DNA of 64,000 nt from Symbiodinium natans (GCA_905221605.1 CAJNDS010002805.1:1-64000); one strand, 5' to 3'. Positions 19,201 through 26,003 are shown, counted from the stretch's first letter. The notes: a model not told the origin generated them from the sequence alone. A program made the numbers and translations.

Positions 19201-20753
19201 GTATTGTAGTCAGGGTACACCTTTTGTTGCTGGTTACTTTGTTAGAGAACCAACAACCAAAACTAGTCCCTAAACCCTAAACCTGATACGGGCGAACGGG
19301 TACCACTGGGCTGCCAAGTTTATGATCAAACCCTCAACCCTAAACCCTAAACCCTAAACCCTAAACCCTAAACCCTAAACCCTAAACTCTAAACCCTAAA
19401 CCCTAAACCTTACATTCCCAAACCCCCGAAGCCAAAGCCCCACATTTGTGTGCGAGGGTTTAGGGTTTAGGGCTTGGGCTTAGTTGCTGAGTTCATAAGC
19501 CCCCCAGAAAAGTGTACACTTTCAGTTCTATAGGGGATTGCAGTCTCCCAAAAAGTGTGAAGTGTACTCACTCAGCTACTAAGTAGAGCTTGGGGTTATG
19601 GATTGTGGGTTGACCCCCAGAAAACAGCCCTCCTGCTCGCCCAGCCTCCGACTGAACCCTAGGGTTTAGGGTTTAGGGTTTAGGGCAAGGCAGAAATCTT
19701 GCTCCTACCCCATCCTCAGCCCTAAATCCTAATTTCAACCTCTCGGACCCGAAAAGCCTAAACCCCAAACCACGAAGCCCTAAACCCTCAACCTCAAAAC
19801 CTTAAACTTCTAAACCCAAAACCCCAAAACCCCTGAACTCCTAAACCCTAAACCCCAAACCCGAACCCTAAACCCTAAACCCGAACCAACCAACCAACCA
19901 ACCAACCTAAAATCACAGAAGGGATCCCAGTACACAAAGATGGTCAAAGCAGCCTGTTGCAGCGGGCTTTGAAGAACTCCAGCGTCCACGGCTCCTCCAG
20001 GGCTTAGGGGCTTTAGGGGCCTTAGGGGCCTTAGGGGCCTTAGGGGGTTTAGGGGGTTTAGGGGGTTAAGGGTTTAGGGTTCAGGGACTTTTGAGACTTT
20101 AGGGGATTGAGGGGCGGGGTCTTTAGGTCTGCTTCGGTTTTTTGGGGTCTGGGGTGCTCTTGGGCGCCACTATCTCTTAGGTGCGCGCGCTGCAACTGTG
20201 GGTCGCACGGTTTAAATTTAGAGGTTGAAGGTGGCTCGTGCCGGGTCACAAGCGGTTTGAAGACAATATTCTGTGTAGCCACTCCTTCAAACCTCGGGTG
20301 ACCCCTGCCGGTCGACCAAGCTGAAGCGCGACGGCGCGGCCGATACCACTTAACTGGCCTGAGCCGTAGAGGCACTGTTTCGGCGCATGAACACGAGCGT
20401 GAAACCCGAAACCCTAAACCCTAAACCCTAAACCCCAAACAAGCCATGTCCCAAAAGTCTCTGAGTTTCTTCACCAAAGACCACCAGATTACGTCGACAG
20501 CTCAACTCCCGAGCCGCTTGTTGAGTCGCCCGTAGATAAACATACCCACCTACCTTGAGGGGGTTTAGGGTTTAGGGTTTAGGGTTTAGGGTTTAGGGTT
20601 TAGGGTTTACCCCAACCCTCTGTCCTGAATCTGAAGTGAGACGACTTTAGGCCACATCCCCAGTGGCTGCGCCTCCTCCGTGATGTTCAGCCCTGTGATG
20701 ATCACAGGGAGGCCCGGACGGGCATAGGTGTTGATGAACTCCTGGCAGGATCC
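7195..20753 (-). CDS. JmjC-domain Fe(II)/2-oxoglutarate oxygenase, at least 15 exons
   Basis: Spliced gene, minus strand. Proposed exons: 20753-20673, 19994-19954, 17742-17688, 17385-17365, 16316-16239, 15941-15858, 14954-14874, 14262-14218, 13523-13508, 12644-12597, 11936-11872, 11039-10981, perhaps 8679-8663, then 8391-8347, 7773-7726, 7272-7195. The product shows the JmjC order: [41 protein letters not shown] then [49 protein letters not shown]. The expected metal ligands are His and Asp of MHID and His of NPHG. Known members hydroxylate or demethylate proteins; the substrate here cannot be told. Phases agree at nearly every junction. Donors are mainly GC, with GA at 16239 and 12597 and GT at 17688. 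The N-terminus lies above 20753 and is unresolved. Introns hold telomeric tracts, short elements and an RT fragment. Confidence 0.88.
7564..7578 (+). repeat. Poly-G run
   Basis: About 14 G in a row inside an intron. A T run followed by a G run also lies near 7835-7862. Confidence 0.8.
7726..7773 (-). CDS. JmjC gene exon: VRNLDDI...MNYVD
   Basis: Acceptor CTTCAG, 48 nt, donor GC (GAT then GCTAGG). Reads [16 protein letters not shown], the strand after the third metal-binding His. Phase 0 at both ends. Confidence 0.85.
8230..8330 (-). repeat. Telomeric tract (CCCTAAA)n below exon
   Basis: About 13 CCCTAAA/CCCCAAA units ending directly next to the [10 protein letters not shown] exon at its donor side. 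Confidence 0.9.
8347..8391 (-). CDS. JmjC gene exon: [14 protein letters not shown]
   Basis: 45 nt, phase 0, acceptor AG at 8392-8393, donor GC (CATGGC then GCTTCT). Encodes [15 protein letters not shown] with the third Fe(II)-binding His. An acceptor six bases upstream is equally possible. It is bracketed by CCCTAAA below and TTTAGGG above. Confidence 0.9.
8404..8466 (+). repeat. Telomeric tract (TTTAGGG)n above exon
   Basis: Nine units including three TCTAGGG variants, starting 13 bp from the exon. Opposite orientation to the tract on the other side of the same exon. Confidence 0.95.
8663..8679 (-). CDS. Possible 17-nt microexon of the JmjC gene
   Basis: AG acceptor and GC donor flank 17 nt that would join the 10981 exon (one base over) to the 8391 exon in frame, reading VPKQFQ. 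Only the phase fit supports it. An exon candidate near 9600-9670 would also fit. Confidence 0.3.
8757..8848. repeat. Family B inverted-repeat element, copy 1
   Basis: TACTAACAGTCCTT at one end, AGGGACTGTTAGCGTACGGGGGAAC at the other, with a GGGGGTAC centre. The arms are imperfect reverse complements, as in a MITE. Other copies lie near 11128, 46014, 54150, 59510 and 59932. Confidence 0.75.
9497..9596 (-). repeat. Telomeric tract with CCCTGAA and CCCTCAA variants
   Basis: About 14 heptamers, mostly variants: CCCTGAA first, then CCCTCAA, then CCCTAAA. Confidence 0.9.
9888..10028 (+). repeat. GA-rich microsatellite
   Basis: (GA)n, then (GGGAGA)n about 11 units, then (GGGA)n and (GA)n again. 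Intronic position in the JmjC gene. Confidence 0.95.
10866..10978. repeat. Family H element, copy 1
   Basis: ATTTGCTTAAGAACC start with a CCCC/AAAA run and a TTTTTGGGGGTTGCTAAG end, forming an imperfect foldback. Related copies lie near 14323, 35308 (reverse) and 38667. Confidence 0.55.
10981..11039 (-). CDS. JmjC gene exon: [13 protein letters not shown]
   Basis: Acceptor CTCAG, donor GC (CTCG then GCAAGTATT). Reads [19 protein letters not shown], matching the FxVDLFNPD strand of JmjC proteins. An earlier acceptor (AAG, near 11050) is possible. Confidence 0.85.
11057..11126 (-). repeat. Telomeric tract with CCCTGAA variants
   Basis: Six CCCTGAA followed by four CCCTAAA units. Confidence 0.9.
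11128..11216. repeat. Family B inverted-repeat element, copy 2
   Basis: CAGTCCTTGATAGGGATTATAAT... pairs with ...AATCCCTATTAAGGACTG; ends GGGGGAACATCCCAAG as in the other copies. Confidence 0.8.
11422..11535 (+). repeat. (AGAGAC)n hexamer repeat
   Basis: About 13 perfect AGAGAC units then degenerate ones. All six frames stay open across it, which creates several false ORFs. Confidence 0.95.
11786..11834 (-). repeat. Telomeric tract (CCCTAAA)n
   Basis: Seven perfect units close to the donor side of the EWRFF exon. Confidence 0.95.
11872..11936 (-). CDS. JmjC gene exon: [13 protein letters not shown]
   Basis: Acceptor TTTTTTTCCAG. Reads [20 protein letters not shown], following SGRK of the previous exon to rebuild GRK-EWRFF. 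With a GC donor at 11870-11871 the frame continues into the next exon. A GT donor at 11883-11884 would shift it. Confidence 0.85.
12597..12644 (-). CDS. JmjC gene exon: [16 protein letters not shown]
   Basis: 48 nt in phase 0. The first residue is the metal-binding Asp of His-X-Asp. Acceptor CCTGAG. The donor is GA (CGGAAG then GACCTC), needed to join GRK to EWRFF in frame. Confidence 0.9.
12676..12745 (-). repeat. Telomeric tract (CCCTAAA)n
   Basis: Nine units with single-base variants, between the DSGNTNF exon and the microexon. Confidence 0.9.
13376..13470 (+). repeat. Telomeric tract (TTTAGGG)n
   Basis: Thirteen near-perfect units beside the 16-nt microexon. Confidence 0.95.
13508..13523 (-). 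CDS. JmjC gene 16-nt microexon: SAMHI
   Basis: GAGCGCGATGCACATT between a CTGACCTCAG acceptor and a GC donor (GCCCTCC). It supplies the first metal-binding His. Upstream AA plus G gives Lys, then SAMHI, and the next exon opens with Asp, giving the required H-X-D. Phases fit on both sides. Confidence 0.8.
13564..13672 (+). repeat. Telomeric tract (TTTAGGG)n with CTTTAGG variants
   Basis: About 15 units on the acceptor side of the microexon. Confidence 0.95.
14218..14262 (-). CDS. JmjC gene exon: [14 protein letters not shown]
   Basis: 45 nt. Acceptor CCCAAG, donor GC (CTGAA then GCTCGG). Encodes the WPSLFIG strand that precedes the metal-binding motif in JmjC proteins. Confidence 0.88.
14323..14447. 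repeat. Family H element, copy 2
   Basis: CTATTTGCTTAAGAAGCCCCCC start, AAAAGAAAC, then TTTTTTTTTGGGGGCGGGGGGTTCTTAATC end; arms fold back. Intronic. Confidence 0.65.
14455..14575. repeat. Inverted-repeat element
   Basis: ACCCAAAGGCTCCTATGTAGTACCTTTTGGGGGTAG at one end and CCCAAAAAGGAACTACATTGGAGCCTTTGGGTAAACC at the other are imperfect reverse complements. A half copy lies near 44640-44700. Confidence 0.75.
14874..14954 (-). CDS. JmjC gene exon: [18 protein letters not shown]
   Basis: 81 nt. Acceptor CTGAG; donor GC at 14872-14873 fits the phase, GT two bases earlier does not. Reads [20 protein letters not shown], directly after WSLP-R of the previous exon. Confidence 0.92.
15683..15750 (-). 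CDS. Open island inside JmjC intron, doubtful exon
   Basis: Minus strand reads [20 protein letters not shown] after an AG. The neighbouring exons already join perfectly without it, so it is probably a chance open frame or an unused exon. Confidence 0.15.
15841..15853. repeat. Poly-C run
   Basis: Begins at 15837 and abuts the donor of the YLHDWSLP exon, so the intron begins GCGCGG followed by poly-G on the gene strand. Confidence 0.8.
15858..15941 (-). CDS. JmjC gene exon: [20 protein letters not shown]
   Basis: 84 nt. Acceptor CCCAG, donor GC (CCAAG then GCGCGG). YLHDWSLP is the characteristic JmjC pre-barrel motif. Confidence 0.92.
16126..16233 (-). repeat. Telomeric tract (CCCTAAA)n
   Basis: About 14 units with variants, ending at the donor of the 16239-16316 exon. 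Confidence 0.95.
16239..16316 (-). CDS. JmjC gene exon, possibly a cassette
   Basis: 78 nt. Reads [20 protein letters not shown] then SLEDAR. Donor is GA (GATGCCAG then GACTTAGG). Length is a multiple of three. The flanking exons also join in frame without it (KAGRL-LRLPDF), so it could be skipped. Confidence 0.65.
16324..16458 (+). repeat. Telomeric tract (TTTAGGG)n
   Basis: About 19 units starting 8 bp from the exon, in opposite orientation to the tract on its other side. Confidence 0.97.
16597..16676. repeat. Family I element, copy 1
   Basis: TACACACTTTTTAGGTAGAAGTAGCTATAAGAACCCAAAACCAAAG..GTACTCCAAAACCCAGTT; matches 30513-30605. Confidence 0.7.
17082..17175. repeat. Family E element, copy 2
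   Basis: TATAGCATATTTGTAAAGGGAATCAAAAGGGAATACTACTAGTAATTATTCC, then ATATTGCACTCTGG. Confidence 0.65.
17251..17341 (-). repeat. Telomeric tract (CCCTAAA)n
   Basis: Thirteen perfect units, below the 21-nt exon. Confidence 0.97.
17365..17385 (-). CDS. JmjC gene short exon: SWGRLEK(AGRL)
   Basis: Acceptor CCCAG; reads [12 protein letters not shown], like the WGGLEEAG segment of JmjC proteins. With a GC donor after LEK it is 21 nt. A later GC donor (after CGGTT, near 17355) gives KAGR and fits the phase of the following exons better. Confidence 0.65.
17688..17742 (-). CDS. JmjC gene exon: [18 protein letters not shown]
   Basis: 55 nt. Acceptor CTTTAG, donor GT (GGCAAG then GTCCTG), the one clear GT donor in this gene. 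Phase fits both neighbours. Confidence 0.65.
17760..17825 (-). repeat. Telomeric tract (CCCTAAA)n
   Basis: Nine perfect units, on the acceptor side of the previous exon. Confidence 0.97.
17843..18172 (-). mobile_element. Decayed reverse-transcriptase fragment
   Basis: Minus strand reads [20 protein letters not shown], then after a frame change [20 protein letters not shown] followed by [12 protein letters not shown]. DLKxAYRQ and the following ALxxGA(x)SV block are the RT palm motifs A and B-region of retroelement polymerases. Frameshifted, with no catalytic YxDD part visible, so it is a dead remnant inside an intron of the JmjC gene. It shares the host gene's orientation. Confidence 0.75.
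18300..18425 (+). repeat. Family F dispersed repeat, copy 1
   Basis: The reverse complement of this stretch matches 49143-49265: GGACCCTTAAT, TATACCTTATATAGTCCC, ACCTAAGTAGCCCCTAA and CCCTTATAAAGGGCC-like blocks occur in the same order. Confidence 0.7.
18426..18737. other. Dispersed-repeat text, no gene
   Basis: Contains CCCTAAGGTTGTACCCCTAAAGG, shared with 43020-43160. No exon is supported. Confidence 0.5.
18738..18853 (+). repeat. Family A inverted-repeat element, copy 1
   Basis: TAGACCCAGGAGTAACCTAGGAAT ... GGCCTACTCCGGGTTC; ends are imperfect inverted repeats (TAGACCCxGGAGTA / TACTCCxGGTCCTA). Other copies lie near 24696, 54240, 55250 and 61051. Confidence 0.85.
18915..19005 (-). CDS. 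Open island inside JmjC intron, doubtful exon
   Basis: Minus strand reads [20 protein letters not shown]. Flanking exons join without it. It also contains GGTTCGACTCC, identical to a tRNA B-box, but no cloverleaf can be drawn. Confidence 0.2.
19183..19318 (+). repeat. Family D element with a telomeric insertion
   Basis: CTTGGTAGCTCAACAG at the start and GGTACCACTGGGCTGCCAAG at the end match other family D copies. A short CCCTAAACCCTAAACC block (19268-19283) interrupts it. Confidence 0.75.
19330..19410 (-). repeat. Telomeric tract (CCCTAAA)n
   Basis: About eleven units, one CTCTAAA variant. Confidence 0.95.
19954..19994 (-). CDS. JmjC gene exon: [13 protein letters not shown]
   Basis: 41 nt. 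Acceptor CTGGAG, donor GC (AACAG then GCTGC). [10 protein letters not shown] resembles the WTxEYFxxRCG segment downstream of the PVVIRG motif in JmjC proteins. Confidence 0.85.
20567..20609 (+). repeat. Telomeric tract (TTTAGGG)n
   Basis: Six units in the first assigned JmjC intron. Confidence 0.95.
20673..20753 (-). CDS. JmjC gene exon: [20 protein letters not shown]
   Basis: 81 nt, phase 0. Acceptor TTCAAG, donor GC (GAGGAG then GCGCAG). [11 protein letters not shown] is the N-terminal JmjC hallmark. This is the most upstream exon I can assign. Confidence 0.92.
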
Positions 20754-21486
20754 CTTGAAGAAAATAGTGTGGGACATTGAGGTCCGGGTTTAGGGTTTAG
20801 GGTTTGGGGGTTAAGGTTTAGGGTTTAGGGTTTAGGGCACCCCTAAGCCCAACCCTAAACGAACTTCGTGTATCCCCGGAGCTTGAAGCTCACAAAGTCT
20901 CATCAAATACAACCCTAAACCCGAACCCCTAAACGCTCAACTAACCCTGCTAAATGCCCTGAGCCCCCATTTTCAATCAGGGGCTTTTTTTCTAAGAACA
21001 ATTCAACATAACCGGACCCAAACCCATACACCTTAACCTATGAAAGGAGAATATAAGGAAGGATGTTACAAAAACCCTGAATTTCTTTTCAGGGTATGCC
21101 CAAGGGTAATTATGTTCCAAGGGTATGCTAAATATTTCTAAGAGTTTAAGGTTTGGGGCTTAGGACTTAGGATTTCGAGCTTGAACGTTTTCTGAATTCG
21201 GAGCCCCTAAACCTGGGGTGGATTTCGGGACCCCGTGAACATTCCATGCCATGGAGTATATTGGCTATATGGAGGCATATCGGGCTATGTATGAGGATCC
21301 GGGGTATATTGGGCTATATATGGACCAGGGAACATACAGAAGTCTAACGGTTCTTATTCCCAAATCAAGCGCACTCCCTTGTACGCAACCCAACCCTAAA
21401 CCCGAAACCTTAAAATCAACCCTAAAACCCAAAGACCCGAAACCCTAAACCCTAAACTCTAAACCCTAAACCCTAAACCCTAAACC

Positions 21487-21570
21487 GCAGCACGGCTCCT
21501 CCACCGACAGGTCTGCTGCGGCGCGCCGCGGGACCGCGCGCTGCGGTGGCGGCGAGCGTCCTACGCACCG
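21487..21570 (-). CDS. GC-rich exon candidate upstream of JmjC exons
   Basis: Minus strand frames include RAAADLSVEEPCC. Bracketed by CCCTAAA below and TTTAGGG above. It may be an N-terminal exon of the JmjC gene; frame not proven. Confidence 0.3.
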
Positions 21571-21667
21571 ACTTGGGTTTAGGGTTTAGGGTTTAAGGTT
21601 TAGGGTTTAGGGTTTTGGGGCCCAAGTCGGCAAACCCCAAACCCCGCTAAACCCAAAAACCCCGAAA

Positions 21668-21723
21668 CGGCAGGCCTAGCTGGCCCTGCTTGGCCAAGTC
21701 GTGGAGCTCCGTGAACAGATCTC
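21668..21723 (-). CDS. Exon candidate: DLFTELHDLAKQGQLGLP
   Basis: Acceptor ATCCCAG at the upper end. Helical, charged segment. Likely an upstream exon of the JmjC gene, but the junction is not resolved. Confidence 0.5.
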
Positions 21724-21967
21724 CTGGGATTACTTCGCGTTCTTCTTGGGGGGGGGGGGGATTGTCGGGATTCAGAACTCGGGTTTAGGGTTTAGGGTTT
21801 CAGGTTCAGGGCTTAGGGTTTATGGTTTGGAGTTGAGGTGGTTTTAGAGCCTGTGACTTTTTAAGGGGCTGGGACTTTTCTCTCCGCCACCCTACACCCT
21901 ACACCCTACACCCTAAACCCTAAACCCTCAACCCTGAGCCCTGAGCCCTGAGCCCTGAGCCCTAACC

Positions 21968-22000
21968 CTAAACCCACACAGTTGGCAGATGGGCTTGCAG
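21968..22000 (-). CDS. Cys-rich exon candidate
   Basis: Minus strand reads ICHCKPICQLCG, four Cys in twelve residues, between convergent heptamer tracts. Very short. Confidence 0.3.
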   Translation of the reverse strand: MQAHLPTVWV

Positions 22001-22183
22001 TGGCAGATGGCTCTAGGGGTTTAGGGTTGAGGGTGGTGGCCAGTGGTTCCACGCCCCCTGGAGAGCCCATCCGAAAGATTCAGCAACTAGACAGTTTGGG
22101 TTTAGGGTTTAGCGTTTAGGCTTGAATCTGTCAGCGTAGCTGCAAAACCGAACGTGTTGATAGCGGGCCATAAGCTAGAGCCA

Positions 22184-22250
22184 AGAGTAACCTAGGAAAC
22201 AGGGTACCCTTTTTGGAAATGTCGGCAAATCTTCGGCAACCCGGGCTGCG
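22184..22250 (+). repeat. Family A element, partial
   Basis: AGAGCCAAGAGTAACCTAGGAAACAGGGTACCCTTTTTGG; only the left half is preserved. Confidence 0.65.
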
Positions 22251-22920
22251 ACAAGATTGCTTTGACAGACCTTAGGGGTTTAGGGGCTAGAGTCCAGGGT
22301 TCAGGGTCGAGGGCTTGGGGCCCGAGGGAGTGTCCGCCTCACAGGTGTAGGGCTCAAGGCTTTTTGAGGGATTGAAGGGCTTAAGGTTGGGGACTGGGCG
22401 TGGGGGCTTTGCGGTTTGGGGTTTTCAGTTTTGGGGGAGCTTTTTTTCTTTTGAGGGGGGGGGGGGGGGCGGGGGGGGGGGCGGGGGGGGCGGGGGGGGC
22501 GGGGGGCGGTAGGGTAGTTTACGGCGAAGTTTCTGTCATGTCTTGTGAACCTTTCTTTACAGGGTGTGGGGTTGGGGTTGGCTTATACATATCTATGGGG
22601 GGGAGGGGGGGTTTAAGGCAAAGCACAGGACTCCTGCGTGTAACGAGCAAGCCCCAAGAAACCCTCCCTGAACACCTTCTTTGCGTTGACAGGGTTCTGA
22701 AAAGGGAACCTGACCCAATATCCAAGGCCATACACGTCCACTCTGGGCTCCCTATTCACCCGGGCTTAGGGTTTATCGGGTGTTGGGTTTAGGGATTTGA
22801 AAACCCCCAAAACTAGGGGTTTATAGGGGTTTAGGGGCTTAGGGTTTGTAAGGTAATCCTATAAACTCCTAAACCCTAAAAACCCCTAAACCCTTAAACC
22901 CCTAAATTCTTGAACCCCTT
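22251..22920. other. Poly-G-rich stretch, no gene
   Basis: Poly-G/GGGGC run at 22456-22510 and degenerate heptamers. The open frame here is glycine-rich repeat translation and is not supported. Confidence 0.5.
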
Positions 22921-22922
22921 AG

Positions 22923-22988
22923 CGATGCCCGTGCGGCCACGGCACGGAACAGGGATCGCAGCAGAGACTGGCCCTTGATCCTCAGTGG
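22923..22988 (-). CDS. Exon candidate: LRIKGQSLLRSLFRAVAARA
   Basis: Acceptor CCCGAG. Amphipathic basic segment; could also be a first exon. CCCTAAA-rich below, TTTAGGG tract above. Confidence 0.5.
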
Positions 22989-23029
22989 CTCGGGTCGTCA
23001 AACCGCCCTCTTCCCTCTAAGCCCTGCGA

Positions 23030-23083
23030 GGGTTTAGGGTTTAGGGTTTAGGGTTTAGGGTTTAGGGTTTAGGGTTTAGGGTT
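23030..23083 (+). repeat. Telomeric tract (TTTAGGG)n
   Basis: Seven to eight perfect units. Confidence 0.97.
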
Positions 23084-23649
23084 AGAAACCCCAAAAGCCC
23101 TGAAAACGCTGTGAACCCGTGAGATAAAAACCTACAAACCCCAAAGCCTTGCAATCCTTCTCACTTCTGCACCCTCAACCCAGCGGGGGATTGAATGTCC
23201 CCAAGCATGGTCAGGTTCCTCTTAAGGCTCCGGTATGAAAGAGCATGACCCCCTAAACCCTCAACCCTACACCCTAAGAACCCTAAAAACCCAAAAAAAC
23301 CCTAAAAAAGCCCAGATACCCCCAAAAAACCTAAACGCCCACCAAAAACCCTAATTCCGGGTTTAGCTTCCATGGCTTCAGGACCTGGTCAGCTGTCTGA
23401 AATGAGGGACCGTTTTTTTGCGACAGGGACTCTCTGAGGAGGCAGAATTGAGGGAACTGTACCTGGGTTTAGGGTTTAGGGTTTATAGGGTATAGGGTAT
23501 AGGGTTTAGGGTTTAGGGTTTAGGGCAACTGGGTTTAGGGTTTAGGATTTAGGGTTTAGGGGCGAGCTCAAGATCCCTTAAAAAGGACCTGATGGTGCAG
23601 ATGTTCGAGGCTTTTGCGGCCTCTCAGACCCAAGCCCTAAGCCCATTAA

Positions 23650-23735
23650 GAGGGTTTAGGGTTTAGGGTTTAGGGTTTAGGGTTTAGGGTTTGGGGTTTG
23701 GGGTTTGGGGTTTGGGGTTTGGGGTTTGGGGTTTA
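23650..23735 (+). repeat. Telomeric tract switching to TTTGGGG
   Basis: Five TTTAGGG units followed by six TTTGGGG units in a block. Confidence 0.95.
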
Positions 23736-23737
23736 GG

Positions 23738-23783
23738 AGCACAGCGTCAGCAGCTTGATGAACATCCGCAGCTTGTTGAGCGC
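23738..23783 (-). CDS. Exon candidate: ALNKLRMFIKLLTLCS
   Basis: Acceptor AACCGCAG, open to a TAA in the adjoining tract. Hydrophobic/basic helix. Family unknown. Confidence 0.5.
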
Positions 23784-24129
23784 CTGCGGTTGAGGGTGTA
23801 GGGTTTAGGGTTTAGGGTGTAGGGTTTGAGGTTCGGGCGTTTAGGCGGCCGCGAACCACTTCAACCCAAGTTGAGGGGGGGGGGGGGGGTATGGCGCTCA
23901 TGGAGCCAGGGGCGTGGGTGTAGGGTTTGGGGTTTTGGTTTAGGGTGCAGGGCTTCGGGTTTCTTACTACCTCGAAGCAATGCAATCTGGCACTTCCTAT
24001 GTGCGTCGGGGTACTTGGGACAAGGAGCTCTCTGCAAGTAGCACTGCGCTACTGAACGCTAAGGGGGAATTCACTTCAGGGTTGGGTTTCGGGTCCAAAG
24101 AGCTGAAAAAAAAAACCGAAAGCCCTCAC

Positions 24130-24182
24130 AACTCCTCAGCTGCCTTTGCACTCGGCGCTGCTTTGCCCATGTCCTGGATGTC
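24130..24182 (-). CDS. Exon candidate: DIQDMGKAAPSAKAAEEL
   Basis: Acceptor TGCCTCAG, in-frame TGA after EEL. Could be a final exon or have a donor just before the stop. The plus strand is also open here. Confidence 0.4.
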
Positions 24183-24695
24183 CTGAGGCAGATGAGCGGG
24201 GGGGGGAGGGGGGGATCTGAAGGTTTTCGTGGCTTTAGGTTGCAAAAGAGGGATGTGGTAAGGCTTAGGGTTTAGGAAGCGCCTTTTGGGCGCGCTTCCT
24301 TGCTAACTTGTTTAGGGCTCTTTAGGGTTTAGGGATACGAACACATATTGAACGGGGGCCGGCCATGCTCTCATGCCACTCGCACACACAGCTCGAATGC
24401 AGAAATGGAAGCATAGTCCCTTGTCCCAACCCTAAACCCTAAACCCTGAACCCTACACCCCTACTGCCAAGAAGTTCAAACCCAACATTGCAGCTGTAAC
24501 ATTCTACACACAAACTAAGCCCAGAAAAGCCCCCCGCCTTGAGAGGAAAACTCTGAGCCTATATATCCCTAAACCCTACACCACTCAACCCCCAAAACCC
24601 CAAAATTCCTAAACCCCCCACAGCCCTAGACCCTTTGAAACCTAAACCCCTAAACCCCCTAAAGCCCCAAAGCCCTATGCAACCCTCAATGGGTA

Positions 24696-24812
24696 GCCAG
24701 GCCCAGGAGTAACCTAGGAATAAAAAAGGGTACACATGTTGGGTTTATGGGGATGATAAGGGAACCCCAACCCGGGAAAAGACGAAATACGGGCCTAGTC
24801 TGGGTCCTAGTA
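24696..24812 (+). repeat. Family A inverted-repeat element, copy 2
   Basis: CCCAGGAGTAACCTAGGAAT ... GGGCCTAGTCTGGGTCCTAG. Confidence 0.85.
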
Positions 24813-24849
24813 GCCCTAAACCCTAAACCCTAAACCCTAAACCCTAAAC

Positions 24850-24930
24850 CCTGGTAAGTAGGGCTCAGGAATCTCCTTCTCGAAGCTGGCGCGCGCTTCC
24901 ATGGCACCCCACACAGCCTTCCGCCGCAAC
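24850..24930 (-). CDS. Exon: LRRKAVWGAMEARASFEKEI
   Basis: 81 nt. Acceptor ATCCCAG; donor GT formed by the adjoining telomeric repeat (CCAGG then GTTTAGGG). Continues PEPYLP. Clear coding character, family not recognised. Confidence 0.65.
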
Positions 24931-24959
24931 CTGGGATCTCCCCTAAATGGGGTGTTTAG

Positions 24960-25262
24960 GAAGGTAGGGTTTGGGGTTTAGGGGTTTAGGGGTTTAGGGG
25001 CTTAGGGGCTTAGGGGCTTGGGGGTTTAGGGGTTTAGGGGTTTAGGGGTTTAGGGGTTTAGGGGTTTAGGGGTTTAGGGGTTTAGGGGCTTGGGGCTTAG
25101 GGGCTTAGGGGCTTAGGGGTTTGGGGGTTTAGGGGTTTAGGGGTTTAGGGGGTTAGGGGTTTAGGGGTTGAGGGGCTTAGGGGCTTAGGGGTTTGGGGGT
25201 TTAGGGGTTTCGGGGTTGAGGGGCTTAGGGGCTTAGGGGCTTAGGGGTTTAGGGGTTTAGGT
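24960..25262 (+). repeat. Long TTTAGGGG/CTTAGGGG octamer array
   Basis: About 38 octamers, mixtures of TTTAGGGG, CTTAGGGG, TTTGGGGG. One extra G per unit compared with the heptamer. Confidence 0.95.
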
Positions 25263-25395
25263 AAGTTCATGGGTTTCTCTACAACCCCCCTCTATACTTC
25301 CCCCCTAGGTTCCCCCCTTTTCGCTGAGTAGCCTGAATTATGGGGGCAACCTAGGGGTGCCAGTTTTGAGGGGGGTCAGGGGTTTATGGGAAGAG

Positions 25396-25436
25396 TCAGG
25401 CTGTGGCATCCGGTTTCACTTCGAGCGTGTGGATGA
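25396..25436 (-). CDS. Exon candidate with stop: VIHTLEVKPDATA
   Basis: Acceptor AAGCAG, TGA at 25396-25398. May be the last exon of the gene whose exons lie to the right. Confidence 0.45.
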
Positions 25437-25806
25437 CTGCTTGAGGGTTTGAGGGGTCTCGGTTTAGGGTCGGGTTCAGGGTTGAGAGTTTAGGGCTGTA
25501 CGGACTTAGGCGGAGCACCGTAAACCTCAACCCAAGAACACCCCCCCCCCCCCACACAAAGAAACAAAAAAACCTTAAACCCCAAACCCTAAGCCCTCAA
25601 CCCCAAGAAAACACAAAAACACCCTTAAACAAACCCTAAGCCGTAAACCCTAAACCCCAATCCCTAAACCCTGAACTCCCAACCCTAAACCCTAAACCAA
25701 CCCAAAAACCCTTGTGTGAGCTGGGATCCCCGGCGGGTTTCTAAGCATCTCCTCGGTTGGCTGGGAGTTGGGGGGCCTCTTTGGAACCTCTTAAAAACGA
25801 AGCCCC

Positions 25807-26003
25807 CTTAAAGAACGTATAGGGTTAAGGGTTTATGGTTATAGGGTTATAGGGCTAGGGTTATATAGGGTTATATAGGGTTATATAGGGTTATATAGGG
25901 TTATATAGGGTTATATAGGGTTATATAGGGTTAAACAGGTTATATAGAGGGTTATATAGGGTTATATAGGGTTATAAAGGGTTATATAGGGTTATCATGG
26001 GGT
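25807..26003 (+). repeat. TTATATAGGG decamer array
   Basis: About 14 units of TTATATAGGG with some variants. A telomere-like unit enlarged by three bases, unlike any other tract in the window. Confidence 0.95.

Noticed and set aside
22400-22792. 130-codon glycine-rich open frame
   Set aside because: Built on a poly-G/GGGGC run; no splice or coding support.
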